DNA from: Bacillota bacterium
GTDB lineage: Bacteria; Bacillota; UBA4882; UBA8346
Assembly (NCBI GenBank): GCA_023429995.1
Contig: JAEZCE010000054.1
Span: 1 to 64,000, forward strand
Direction: 5' to 3'
DNA length: 64,000 nucleotides
Part shown: one piece after another, positions 1 through 8,642 of the stretch
Layout: each line of letters starts with the position of its first letter
How positions within the stretch are numbered: the first letter of the stretch is position 1
Program-made: the position numbers and the translations under genes
The notes under the pieces: model-generated
What the model saw: the letters and a program-made list of their open reading frames with translations, nothing else
Told to the model about the DNA's origin: nothing
The model's database searches: none

Positions 1-393
1 AAGTCTTCGATGATACCTTTAAGATGACCAAGATTTGGGCCCCCTTTTTGGTAAACCTGTATAACGAACTTCCCCTCCCTTTAGCGTAAATTGTGTCCGG
101 CAGTCAAAGGGAGGGGAGAAGCAAACTACTAGCTACCGGCAGTTAAGTAACTGGAGGGGAGAGTTGGGAAAATTCTTTTTTTATTGCCTCCCCAGAAGTT
201 GTCAAAAAGAAAAATCAATCGAAATCCATTCCATAATTCAATCGAAAGCATCTACCGGCACTGATTTTAAAATTCGTTTCATCCGTTAAATCTCGCCTTC
301 CTAAAGAAGGCGCTTAATCCTGGTTCAGACGGTGTTTTAGGCAATAATCAAGTCCCTGAAATTGACAAGCCAGGCTCCGACCGATGGCCGCTG
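1..393. other. Left-edge intergenic stretch with an 11-bp inverted repeat
   Basis: No gene is supported here. The + frame from base 3 is open to a TAA at 87-89 (29 codons) and could be the 3' end of a gene lying outside the window, but its translation is not recognisable. CCCCTCCCTTT at 72-82 pairs exactly with AAAGGGAGGGG at 106-116 (23-base loop). No T-run follows, so it is not a typical terminator. The short string CTACCGGCA recurs around 142 and 251. Confidence 0.35.
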
Positions 394-1401
394 TCAGGGA
401 CACTCTTTTACCGAGTCTCCCACTATTAATTTTGATTCAAATACTTTTTGTTCAAGTTTGCCGTCTGGATTTTTAATGCGGTTGAGTATAAGCTCGCCTG
501 CCACAGCGCCTATTTTTTCGTTAAGGCTTTCGACATAAGTCAATGATGGATTTATTAATGTGCTCATATCGATATTTCCGTATGAAACCAATGAAAAATT
601 ATCAGGAATCGTTAAACCAAGTTTTTTTGCTTCCATAAGTATGCCGCGGGTTATCTGTACACTGCCTGATATTATCGCAGTCGGCCTATTTTTTATTTTG
701 AGGAGATCGTTTAATGCCAATCGTCCGAAATCCTCGGTAAATTCTCCATAAATTATCAAATCATTATCCAATAAAATGTTTGCCGCTTGCATACATCTGG
801 CATAACCTGCGAATCTATCGAAGTTAGACATGATGTATCTGGGTCCCATTACAATTGAAATTCGATGGTGCCCTTTGCTCAATAGATAATTGGCAATTTC
901 ATACATGGCGAGTGCTTTATCCACATAGACCGCATCAAATTTATTCTTAAAAGGCTTTCGATCAATGATAATGACCGGAACTCCCAGTTCTACAATTGAA
1001 CTTAAATACTCTTCGTTTTGGCCGGTGGAAGAGATAATGATTCCGTCAACCCGGTTTTCGATCATAGTTTTTATATCTTTGCGCTCTTTTTCCGGCTCGT
1101 CGTCGGAACTTACTATCAGTAAATTATAACCCGCCTGATTGATTTTCTTCTCAATCTCCCTGATAATACTCATAAAAAAAGGATTTGATATATCGGATAT
1201 AATGACTCCGATAGTATGAGTCACATCGCTTTTTAATCCCCGCGCGAGCTGATTGGGTCTGAAATCCAGTTCTCTGATTGCTTTCCAAACTTTGTTTCTT
1301 ATTTCAGGCGTTACGCTGCTTACGTCATTGATTACTCTTGATACGGTAGCAATCGACACTCCGGCTTTAATAGCCACATCCTTGATTGTCTTTTTTATCA
1401 A
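394..1401 (-). CDS. LacI-family transcriptional regulator
   Basis: DNA-binding sugar-responsive regulator. The N-terminus carries the LacI helix-turn-helix (IKDVAIKAGVSIATVSRVIN, about residues 5-24) and hinge (NQLARGLKS). It is followed by a periplasmic-binding-protein-like effector domain with the usual opening (TIGVIISDISNPFF). At about 335 residues it is full length. The open frame reaches 1413 through two GTG codons, but those overlap the AGGTGG ribosome site. TTG at 1401, 8 bases after it, gives the typical LacI start (IKKTIKDVA). It is divergent from the sugar cluster starting at 2094, and several AACGTT palindromes lie between them, so it most likely controls that cluster and itself. 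The effector is probably the sugar imported by the adjacent ABC system, identity unknown. Confidence 0.9.
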   Translation of the reverse strand: MIKKTIKDVAIKAGVSIATVSRVINDVSSVTPEIRNKVWKAIRELDFRPNQLARGLKSDVTHTIGVIISDISNPFFMSIIREIEKKINQAGYNLLIVSSDDEPEKERKDIKTMIENRVDGIIISSTGQNEEYLSSIVELGVPVIIIDRKPFKNKFDAVYVDKALAMYEIANYLLSKGHHRISIVMGPRYIMSNFDRFAGYARCMQAANILLDNDLIIYGEFTEDFGRLALNDLLKIKNRPTAIISGSVQITRGILMEAKKLGLTIPDNFSLVSYGNIDMSTLINPSLTYVESLNEKIGAVAGELILNRIKNPDGKLEQKVFESKLIVGDSVKECP

Positions 1402-1424
1402 ATAACACACCACCTGTGGAAAAA

Positions 1425-1961
1425 GTAAACGTTATCTTAGGTTTGCTATGGGGAATCGTTATTACATTCTCTTTTTTTATATCATATTATATTACACGCG
1501 ATATCGTTTTAATGATGAAAACGTTTTATCCTAATATTCAATGCGGATTGTCAAATTCCTTTTTTTATAAACTTAGCAAGATCTATTGATTTCGTACGGT
1601 TCTAAAACAGTGCCAGTTCTTGGAATATTGCTTTGGTTTTAATCGGGAGGGGTCTCTTGGTTTAACATTTAACCGGCTGTTAACAAAAAGATGTTTCTGC
1701 CTATACTTAAAGTTGCGCTGGGTAAGCTAAAAAGGCCCAGTGTTTTGTTATCTTTTCTCACATTCATTTTATATACGATATTTGTGCTTTTTAAAGATCC
1801 GGTAAAAAAAAATTTACAAAAAGAAGGATATCAAAAATAAACAACGAAATTATATTTTCAAGAAAACGTTTACTTTAGAATTACAAATCAGCTTACGAAT
1901 AATTGATTATTAACGTACGTTTTGGCGCATTCCTTTGTAACGTTATGAAAATAACGTTTAC
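1425..1961. promoter_or_regulatory. Cluster of LacI-type operators in the divergent control region
   Basis: Five short palindromic sites with an AACGTT core are visible: GTAAACGTTATC (1425-1436), AAAACGTTTT (1518-1527), AAAACGTTTAC (1863-1873), GTAACGTTAT (1937-1946) and ATAACGTTTAC (1951-1961). The last two are 4 bases apart. They flank the 680-base divergent region between the LacI gene and the kinase gene, which suits repression from both ends with possible looping. The 1518 site, with its flank TGAAAACGTTTTAT, also resembles a CcpA cre box. I found no other gene in this gap. Assignment to the neighbouring regulator is inference. Confidence 0.55.
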
Positions 1962-2093
1962 ATATTTTGCTGCTATATCCCGTGAAAGCGAACATCCATC
2001 ATAAAAGGAAAACTGTATTTTATTTGAGGGCCGGTTTCCAAGATTATTTTTATACGAATGAAAAAATTTTACATACAGGGAGAAGTGGTTACT

Positions 2094-3008
2094 GTGATAA
2101 CTGTAATTGGCAGTCTCAATATGGATTTGGTAACTTATGTGGACTCGATGCCGCGAATTGGTGAAACCGTTATGGGAAGAGAGTTCAAGCAGATTCCCGG
2201 TGGAAAGGGAGCTAATCAGGCGGATGCTATCGCTAAGCTTGGGGCCTCGGTTAAAATGCTGGGTTGTATCGGCGCCGATGGAGTGGGTGACATACTACTT
2301 GACTGCTTGAAAAAAGATGGCGTTGATGTTTCGCAGATCATGCGTTTTGAAGATGTCTCCACCGGAGTTGCGTCCATAACCGTTGATGGGGCTGGAAACA
2401 ATTATATTGTGGTTGCTCCGGGAGCGAACTATCAACTTTTACCCGGGCAAATTCGGGCGGCCCGAAAAGCAATAATCGATTCCAAGATTATTGTAACCCA
2501 ATTGGAGATACCATTGGAAACCATGGGATATTCCTTGCAATTAGCTAAGGAACTTGGCAAAACCACCATACTCAACCCTGCCCCCGCTTCAAATTTGGAT
2601 GCCGATCTTTTATCATCCGTGGATTTATTGACTCCGAATGAAACTGAACTTGAGATTTTGAGCGGTAGGCCGGTTCGCAACGAAACGGAAATCATCGAAG
2701 CCGCCCATGAAATGATTAAACGGGGCATCAAAGAGTTGATTGTTACGACTGGTCAAAAGGGATGCATTTATATCAATGATGAATGTCATAAAAGTTTTTC
2801 CGCGCATGAAGTGAATGCCGTTGACACGACAGCGGCGGGAGATAGTTTTACCGGCGCTATAGCGGTTGCTTTAAATGAGGGAAAATCGATTATCGAGGCC
2901 ATCCATTTTGCTACGGCGGTTGCGGCTTTGACTGTGACTAGAAAAGGGGCTCAGAGTTCATTGCCTTATCGCAATGAAGTTGAAGACTTTATAAAAATGC
3001 ATTGTTAA
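2094..3008 (+). CDS. PfkB-family carbohydrate kinase (ribokinase-like)
   Basis: Predicted ATP-dependent sugar kinase. The N-terminal motif ITVIGSLNMDLV, the GGKGANQA sugar-binding segment and the C-terminal DTTAAGDSFTGA (anion hole with catalytic Asp, normally DTxGAGD) mark the ribokinase family. At about 304 residues the length is normal. An ATG at 2058 is in frame but has no ribosome site. GGGAG at 2078-2082 stands 11 bases before the GTG at 2094, which gives the family-typical short N-terminus, so 2094 is preferred. It is the first gene of the sugar cluster and presumably phosphorylates the imported sugar or a breakdown product. The substrate cannot be told from sequence; ribose is only the family default, and no RbsD is present. 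Confidence 0.85.
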   Translation: MITVIGSLNMDLVTYVDSMPRIGETVMGREFKQIPGGKGANQADAIAKLGASVKMLGCIGADGVGDILLDCLKKDGVDVSQIMRFEDVSTGVASITVDGAGNNYIVVAPGANYQLLPGQIRAARKAIIDSKIIVTQLEIPLETMGYSLQLAKELGKTTILNPAPASNLDADLLSSVDLLTPNETELEILSGRPVRNETEIIEAAHEMIKRGIKELIVTTGQKGCIYINDECHKSFSAHEVNAVDTTAAGDSFTGAIAVALNEGKSIIEAIHFATAVAALTVTRKGAQSSLPYRNEVEDFIKMHC

Positions 3009-3027
3009 AGGGCTGAACGGCTTTGAT

Positions 3028-3092
3028 GAAACACGCTCGCAATCATTAAGTAGTAGAGAACGTTTTGCCAGGATTCAAGTAGTAAAACATTC
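3028..3092. repeat. Dispersed hairpin element, copy A
   Basis: CAATCATTAAGTAGT (3040-3054) and AGAGAACGTTTTGCCAG (3055-3071) recur almost exactly at 11838-11874. GTAAAACATTC at 3082-3092 also recurs at 11826-11836, in a different order relative to the block. The block can fold back on itself (AAAC...GTTTT). It lies between the kinase and binding-protein genes. It looks like a small mobile or REP-like palindromic element. Confidence 0.5.
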
Positions 3093-3238
3093 CCATGAGG
3101 AATTTAAGAAATTGCAATAAATACTAAATCAATGAAGGGGGGTGAAGAAATTACAGCATAATTCCATCGGACTTATAGGGTTTTTTTGAAAGCGTCGAAA
3201 AGGAGACGGACAAACAAAACATAAGAGGGGTGCGATGA

Positions 3239-4252
3239 ATGAAAAAGTTTGTATTATTGGTTTTGGTTTTTGCAATGTTTTTGGCCGTTAATATTTTACC
3301 GGCCGGTATGGCGGCAAAGGGGTCGGGAATTACAGTCGGCTTTGTGGCAGGCGATATGTCTGCGGATTCTAATGCTGCGGCTTATAAAAGCTTTGCGGCC
3401 TATGCAGCCAAAAACGGCTGGAAGATCAATCTGATTGACTGCCGTGGTCAACAGTCTTCCAACATGTCAAGCAATATGATTAATTTGGTCAGTTATGGTG
3501 TTAATGCAATTGTTGTGGTTAGTGGCGAGCCGAGCATTATTCAGGAGGGCGTCGCGGCAGCCGATAAGGCGAAGATTCCGGTATTTTTGGAAGATACGGA
3601 CAACATCGGGAACACGATTATGAATGCCACCAGTAACCAGGAATCCATGGGTCATGCTTTAGCTGAACAAGCCATAAAAAAACTGCGGAGCAATAACCCG
3701 GACAAAAAAATGAAGAACGTCATGTTGATGGGGAATATGGATCTGTTGGTTCATCGTCAAAGAATTCAGGCTTACAAAGATGTGCTGGAAAAAACTAAGG
3801 ATATAAAGATTGTCGGAGTCGAAACCATCAATGGTGGTGATTGGGCTAACAGTTCCTATGATATTGCCAGGACTTATGTTACCAAGTATGGCGATGATCT
3901 TGACGCTATTTTATGTACCTGGGACGGACTGGGCTGGGGAGTATCCCGGGCGATTCTCGATGCCGGTTTTAATAAAAATCAAATTTTTACCATGGGCATT
4001 GATGGTTCTACCAAATCATACGACATAGTCCGCCATGGAGATCCGTTAGTCGGGGTTATTGCTCAAAATTTTGGCGGTTGGTCAACGGCGATTGGTTCCG
4101 GGATTAAAAAAATAGTTGTCGAAAAACAAGATCCGAAAAAAATTATTCCGGCATCCAAAACTATTTTTGTGCCATTTCAATGGGTAGACGCAAGTAATGT
4201 TCCTGGACCCGGTCAGGGTGTTAAATTCCCCAAATATAACGGTTTGGATTAA
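3239..4252 (+). CDS. Sugar ABC transporter substrate-binding protein
   Basis: Extracellular sugar-binding protein of the RbsB/periplasmic-binding-protein-type-1 family, delivering a sugar to the ATPase and permease encoded downstream. Residues 1-25 form a signal peptide (two Lys, a long hydrophobic run, Ala-rich cleavage region around PAGMAA). The mature part opens with a beta strand typical of the family (ITVGFVAGD) and has the two-lobe pattern, including NATSNQESMG after the inter-lobe hinge. Length 337 is usual. ATG at 3239 is placed by GAGGGG 8 bases upstream. No lipobox Cys is visible. A strong stem-loop follows the gene, which may give it higher transcript levels than the transport genes. 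Confidence 0.9.
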   Translation: MKKFVLLVLVFAMFLAVNILPAGMAAKGSGITVGFVAGDMSADSNAAAYKSFAAYAAKNGWKINLIDCRGQQSSNMSSNMINLVSYGVNAIVVVSGEPSIIQEGVAAADKAKIPVFLEDTDNIGNTIMNATSNQESMGHALAEQAIKKLRSNNPDKKMKNVMLMGNMDLLVHRQRIQAYKDVLEKTKDIKIVGVETINGGDWANSSYDIARTYVTKYGDDLDAILCTWDGLGWGVSRAILDAGFNKNQIFTMGIDGSTKSYDIVRHGDPLVGVIAQNFGGWSTAIGSGIKKIVVEKQDPKKIIPASKTIFVPFQWVDASNVPGPGQGVKFPKYNGLD

Positions 4253-4273
4253 TGAACCATTTGGCAAGATAGA

Positions 4274-4322
4274 AGAGAAAGTGGTGGAAAAAGGCCTCGC
4301 GCCGGTTTACATCACTTTCTCT
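4274..4322 (+). terminator. Stem-loop between binding protein and ATPase genes
   Basis: AGAGAAAGTG (4274-4283) pairs perfectly with CACTTTCTCT (4313-4322), with further weak pairing inside the loop. No long T-run follows. It is likely a partial terminator or 3' mRNA-stabilising hairpin that lets the binding protein be made in excess, as is common in sugar ABC operons. The second sugar system in this window has a stem-loop at the same place. Confidence 0.55.
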
Positions 4323-4426
4323 ACCAACGACACCTGAGTTTCACTTCGTGAATCATTGTCATCTTCGGATTTGAATTTTCGGGTTTTGAAATATCGTTCC
4401 GGACAGAAGTACTAGGGGGTGCAGCA

Positions 4427-5926
4427 GTGAACCAAAATCGTGTTATCCTTGAATGCAAAAATTTGTGTAAAAAATTTGATGCTACGATTGCAGTGAATAA
4501 TTTGTCGTTTTCCATTAACCAAGGGGACATATTGGGCTTAGTGGGTGAAAACGGCGCCGGAAAATCTACTTTAATCAAGATGCTCGGCGGCGAATATGCG
4601 CCCAATGGCGGTCAGTTGTTTTACCTAGGGAAAGAAGTCGAATGGAAGAATACTCATGAAGCATTAAGCAAAGGAATTGGAATTGTGCATCAACATCCTT
4701 TGCTGGTAGAGTCTTTTACAGCCGAGGAAAATATATTTTTGGGCAAAGAAGTGGTCAAAAATAAATTAATAGACAACCGGCAGATCCATGAACAAGCGGA
4801 TGAAGTGAAAAAAGTATATTCCATCTATCCCAATCTTAATCTTAAACAACGTGTCAGTGAGATGTCCGCCGGTGAAAAACAGGTGGTGGAACTTTTAAAG
4901 ATTTTTTCTTATGAGCCCAATATTTTAATCTTGGATGAACCCACCGCCAGTTTGCCCAAAGAAGAGGCGGAAAGACTCCTTCAGCTTATTTTGGAACTCA
5001 GTGAAGAAAGAAATCTGACTGTAGTATATATTTCTCACAAATTAGAAGAGACCTTCCGGATTTGCAACCGGATTTTAGTCATGAGAAACGGCGAGAATGT
5101 CGGCCTTTTGGATAAAAAGGATTTTGATAAGGATAAATTGATTCGGTTGATGATTAATTATGATTTAAAGGAATTTTATCCGGCCAAAGCGCGGAGTCGT
5201 GGGGAGAAGATTTTAGAAATCAAAGAGCTGTGTTCCCTGGCCTTGAAAAATATTAATCTGGAAGTTTACGCCGGTGAAATCGTCGGTTTATATGGTTTAA
5301 TGGGCGCTGGAATGAGCGATTTGGCGAAAACACTTTTTGGATTGAAAAAGTTTTCTAGCGGCTCGATTAAGTTGGGAGGCAAGAATTGGGAAGAAATCTA
5401 TTCTGTCAATGTTAGACAAATGGTGAACAAGGGTGTGTATTTAATCCCCGAGGATCGATTGCGATATGGGTTGGTTTCTACTTTCAATATTAGGGAAAAT
5501 GCTTCCTTGGCTCATTTGCATCATCATTTTCCGGAAATATTGATTCATACCAAAAAAGAAACAAACCTTGTATCCGGGGAATTAAAAAAAATTCGTGTCA
5601 AATATTCCGATATCGAACAGGGTATCGATGAACTCTCCGGCGGAAACCAGCAGAAAGTAATTGTTTCCCGATGGCTGTTACGGGAATGCAATATCTTGAT
5701 CGTTGATGATCCCACGGTAGGCATAGACATTGGCGCCAAGCGCGACATTTATAACTTATTAAGAGAGTTGACAGGGAATGGCAAAGCCGTAATCTTTGTT
5801 TCATCGGAATTAAATGAAATTATCGGAATGGCCGACCGGATTTATACAATGCGCGACGGCAAAATAACCGCTGAGTTGAAAGCGGATCGCATCAATCAAC
5901 AAAATGTATTGGAAAACATCTTATAG
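4427..5926 (+). CDS. Sugar ABC transporter ATP-binding protein (two NBDs, RbsA/MglA-like)
   Basis: Energises sugar import with the permease that follows. Two fused nucleotide-binding domains total 499 residues, the normal size for this class. NBD1 has Walker A GENGAGKST, signature MSAGEKQ and Walker B ILILDEPTASLP. NBD2 has a degenerate Walker A (GLMGAGMSD), signature LSGGNQQ and a Walker B reading LIVDDPTVGID, with Asp where the catalytic Glu normally sits. A defective second site is common in this family. Translation starts at a GTG 8 bases after GGGGG. The gene lies 18 bases before the permease gene, so the two are co-translated. The substrate is unknown. Confidence 0.92.
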   Translation: MNQNRVILECKNLCKKFDATIAVNNLSFSINQGDILGLVGENGAGKSTLIKMLGGEYAPNGGQLFYLGKEVEWKNTHEALSKGIGIVHQHPLLVESFTAEENIFLGKEVVKNKLIDNRQIHEQADEVKKVYSIYPNLNLKQRVSEMSAGEKQVVELLKIFSYEPNILILDEPTASLPKEEAERLLQLILELSEERNLTVVYISHKLEETFRICNRILVMRNGENVGLLDKKDFDKDKLIRLMINYDLKEFYPAKARSRGEKILEIKELCSLALKNINLEVYAGEIVGLYGLMGAGMSDLAKTLFGLKKFSSGSIKLGGKNWEEIYSVNVRQMVNKGVYLIPEDRLRYGLVSTFNIRENASLAHLHHHFPEILIHTKKETNLVSGELKKIRVKYSDIEQGIDELSGGNQQKVIVSRWLLRECNILIVDDPTVGIDIGAKRDIYNLLRELTGNGKAVIFVSSELNEIIGMADRIYTMRDGKITAELKADRINQQNVLENIL

Positions 5927-5944
5927 ATTTGTGATGGAGGTAGG

Positions 5945-6910
5945 ATGATGGGGAGCCAAATAAAGAAATTTCTCAATAACCGTGAACTGTTTTTGATGTT
6001 TATCGTCATTTTAGTGTTTTTTTCTATTGCAGCGGAACGTTTCTCGTCGCTTGATAATATTGCCAATATTTTGCGGAATACCTCAATTGGTGGTTTGCTT
6101 GTTTTAGGACTCACCTTAGTAATGATCCCGGGTGATTTTGACCTTTCATTTGCGGGAGCGGTAAGTTTATTGAATTTACTGGGCCTGCTCGCAATCGACA
6201 AGGGAATGAACATTTATTTAGCATTTATGCTGATGATTGCCGGCGGTATAATCTGGGAGTTATTGAATGCCGGGTTGGTCGTAAAGTTGAAAATGCATGC
6301 TTTTATCGCTACCATTGCAAGCTTGACTTTAAGTAAGGGCATTATATATTGGATTACTAAGGGCAGTACTTTTTACGGGAATTTTCCGGATAGTTTGACT
6401 TTCATTGGCCGTTTTACAATATTTAAAATTTTACCTTTCAACACTTTAATATTTATCATCATGGCGGTTTTGGTCTACTTGTTGGCGAACCGAACCAAAT
6501 TCGGCCGGCATTTGTATGCCGTCGGGGGGAATTCCGATGCCGCGGAATATGTCGGGATTAATGTGAACCGGCATCGGATCATCGCTTATATTTTAAGCGG
6601 GATTTGTGTTGGTGTAGCTACGGTAACATTGTGTTCGAAACTTGCAACGGCTCCATCCACTGCCGGCGATGGGTTTCAAATGCAAGCTATTTCAGCGGCA
6701 TTTTTGGGAGCTACCGTATTCAAGTTGGGGCAAGTCAATATAGGAGGATCAATTTTAGCGATATTTATCTTAACCACTATTGAAAATGGTTTGATTATGC
6801 TGAATGTGCCGTTCTATTTTCAATATATTGTCCAAGCATTAATTTTGATTAGCGCAGTATCATTTGTTTCCAAGAAAGGTAAAAAAGGTGAGGGTCCGGC
6901 AATTTTTTAA
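5945..6910 (+). CDS. Sugar ABC transporter permease (RbsC-like)
   Basis: Integral membrane channel subunit of the ABC importer. At 321 residues with about eight to ten hydrophobic segments, it fits the BPD_transp_2 family. The conserved GLTLVMIPGDFDLS segment near residue 60 and the ALGxTV/FKLG-like segment (AAFLGATVFKLG) near residue 255, which contacts the ATPase, are present. The ribosome site GGAGGT precedes two in-frame ATGs (5945, 5948); the second has the better spacing. Only one permease gene is seen, so the complex would be a homodimer served by the fused ATPase. Confidence 0.9.
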   Translation: MMGSQIKKFLNNRELFLMFIVILVFFSIAAERFSSLDNIANILRNTSIGGLLVLGLTLVMIPGDFDLSFAGAVSLLNLLGLLAIDKGMNIYLAFMLMIAGGIIWELLNAGLVVKLKMHAFIATIASLTLSKGIIYWITKGSTFYGNFPDSLTFIGRFTIFKILPFNTLIFIIMAVLVYLLANRTKFGRHLYAVGGNSDAAEYVGINVNRHRIIAYILSGICVGVATVTLCSKLATAPSTAGDGFQMQAISAAFLGATVFKLGQVNIGGSILAIFILTTIENGLIMLNVPFYFQYIVQALILISAVSFVSKKGKKGEGPAIF

Positions 6911-7016
6911 TCAAGCAGCAATGTTTTGCAATCGGGGAAGCGTCTTTTCGCAAAATAAAAAAGGGAAGAAGGTAAGCCCGGTTTAGAATCGACGAACTTA
7001 AAAAAGTCGTAGAGAG

Positions 7017-7700
7017 GTGAGCAAACTGTATCTTGAACTTTCTTATATTATTAAAAAGAGCGCGCCGATTTATCCAAATAATCCCGTTGAGAGAATGGAG
7101 CCCATATCCAGACAAGATAATGGCGACGTGTGTAATGTAAGTATGATTCATCACTTTACCCATAATGGGACTCATTTGGATACGCCTTTTCATCATGATC
7201 CCAAGGGGGAAAAAATTGAGACCATACCCCTGGAAAAGTTTATTTATGAACATCCGGTTTTTCTGAATATTCCCAAAAATTATTGTGAGGAAATAACGGA
7301 TAACGACCTTAAAGGATATGATTTGCAACAGGCTGATGCTTTGTTGATTCGAACCGGTTTTGATGAATTACGGGTTCAAGATCCGGTGGGGTATAGTGTG
7401 ATGTTTCCGGGTGTCAATCTTGCAGCCGCAAAATACATCCGGGAAGAATTACCTGCCTTAAAAACCGTGATTATCGACTTTATGAGTATTGAAAAATATC
7501 TTGACGGTAATCGCCAGGGATATCCGGTACATCACCAGTTGCTTTGTATGTCGACTTCCGGCAAGAGACCGGTATTGATCATTGAAGATGCTAATTTAAG
7601 ACCATTGGTGGGTAAAAAGTTGCGAAAAGTTTTTGCCTTACCCATGCGGTTTGAAGGCGCGGATGGTGTTCCGGTCGGATTGATAGCTGAAGTTGATTGA
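7017..7700 (+). CDS. Cyclase-family protein (KynB-like metal-dependent hydrolase)
   Basis: Member of the putative cyclase family that includes kynurenine formamidase KynB. The signature metal-binding segment is HNGTHLDTPFHH near residue 50, with the downstream pattern PVHHQLL near residue 168. At 227 residues the length is normal. GTG at 7017 overlaps the only ribosome site (AGAGGTGA). A CTG at 7026, 5 bases after that site, would be better spaced, so the real start is uncertain. The position between sugar transport and an aldolase points to hydrolysis of a lactone, amide or similar intermediate rather than tryptophan metabolism; no kyn genes are nearby. The substrate is unknown. Confidence 0.8.
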   Translation: MSKLYLELSYIIKKSAPIYPNNPVERMEPISRQDNGDVCNVSMIHHFTHNGTHLDTPFHHDPKGEKIETIPLEKFIYEHPVFLNIPKNYCEEITDNDLKGYDLQQADALLIRTGFDELRVQDPVGYSVMFPGVNLAAAKYIREELPALKTVIIDFMSIEKYLDGNRQGYPVHHQLLCMSTSGKRPVLIIEDANLRPLVGKKLRKVFALPMRFEGADGVPVGLIAEVD

Positions 7701-7739
7701 TTTTGGATTAAAAACATTTATAAGTTGGAGGAGACTAAC

Positions 7740-8627
7740 ATGAATCAGATTTTGGAAGGAATCGTGTGCGCTACGGTGACGCCGTTTACACCGGAAGGGG
7801 CTGTGGATGAGAAATCGATTGGTTCTTTGTGCTGTTATTTAATCGAATCGAAGATTAACGGGCTTTATCCCCTGGGAACCAATGGCGAGGGCGTTTTTTT
7901 AAGCATCGCCGAACGGAAAAGAGTGGCTGAGATATTTGTATCCGAAGTACGGCATGAGATTCCGGTAGTGATTCAATGTGGCGCCATTACCACTGCGGAA
8001 GCGGTTGAATTGGCCCGTCATGCGGCATCGATTAAAGCGGACGGGATCGGAATCATGACACCGTTTTTCTTTAACCAAGACGAGGAAGCATTGATCGCAT
8101 ATTACATAGCGGTTGCAAAAGCCGCCCCGGAACTGCCGGTGTATGTGTATAATATTCCGAGTCACACCAATAATGACATTTTGCCGGGAACGGTGGCGAA
8201 ATTGGCAAAATTAGTGCCGAATTTGGTGGGGGTGAAATATAGCGTTCCGAATTTGATCCGTTTAAGCGAGTATATGAAGGCCGTACCGTCGGCCGGGACA
8301 TTGATTGGTTGCGATCGCTTGATCCTGCCGGCTTTGAGTTTGGGGGCTGTGGGAACGGTGACCGGTCCGGCGATGGCATTCCCGCATTTCTTTGCCGGCT
8401 TGTTGGAAGCGTTTAAGAAAGGCGATATGGAGGGAGCGAGGAAATACCAAGCCCGGTTGTTGGACTTGGACGGAGCATTAGCGCCATTCCCCGCGATACC
8501 GCTATTGAAAGAGATTCTCAAGCGGAAAGGGGTTATTGCCTGTGCGCTTCCGAAAGCGCCTTTGCGTTCGCTGAATGAACAGGAAACCTGCCGGGTTGAT
8601 TCCATTATTGAACAATTTAACGATTGA
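7740..8627 (+). CDS. Dihydrodipicolinate synthase / N-acetylneuraminate lyase family aldolase
   Basis: Class I aldolase (TIM barrel) that cleaves or forms 2-oxo acids through a Schiff-base lysine. Visible features are the GTNGEG substrate-carboxylate loop near residue 43 (usually GTTGE), the YNIPSHT tyrosine segment, and VGVKYS carrying the predicted lysine near residue 162. The 295-residue length is normal. The start is fixed by GGAGG 8 bases before ATG 7740. Family members act on dihydrodipicolinate, sialic acid, KDG and other sugar-acid derivatives. The sugar context here favours a 2-keto-3-deoxy sugar acid over lysine biosynthesis, but this is inference. Confidence 0.88.
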   Translation: MNQILEGIVCATVTPFTPEGAVDEKSIGSLCCYLIESKINGLYPLGTNGEGVFLSIAERKRVAEIFVSEVRHEIPVVIQCGAITTAEAVELARHAASIKADGIGIMTPFFFNQDEEALIAYYIAVAKAAPELPVYVYNIPSHTNNDILPGTVAKLAKLVPNLVGVKYSVPNLIRLSEYMKAVPSAGTLIGCDRLILPALSLGAVGTVTGPAMAFPHFFAGLLEAFKKGDMEGARKYQARLLDLDGALAPFPAIPLLKEILKRKGVIACALPKAPLRSLNEQETCRVDSIIEQFND

Positions 8628-8642
8628 CAGGGAGAATTTAAA

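Noticed and set aside
7017..7700. Considered as kynurenine formamidase (kynB)
   Set aside because: The fold fits but no tryptophan-degradation genes are near; sugar context is stronger.
7740..8627. Considered as dapA (lysine synthesis)
   Set aside because: GTNGE in place of GTTGE and location in a sugar operon argue for a catabolic aldolase; family name retained only.
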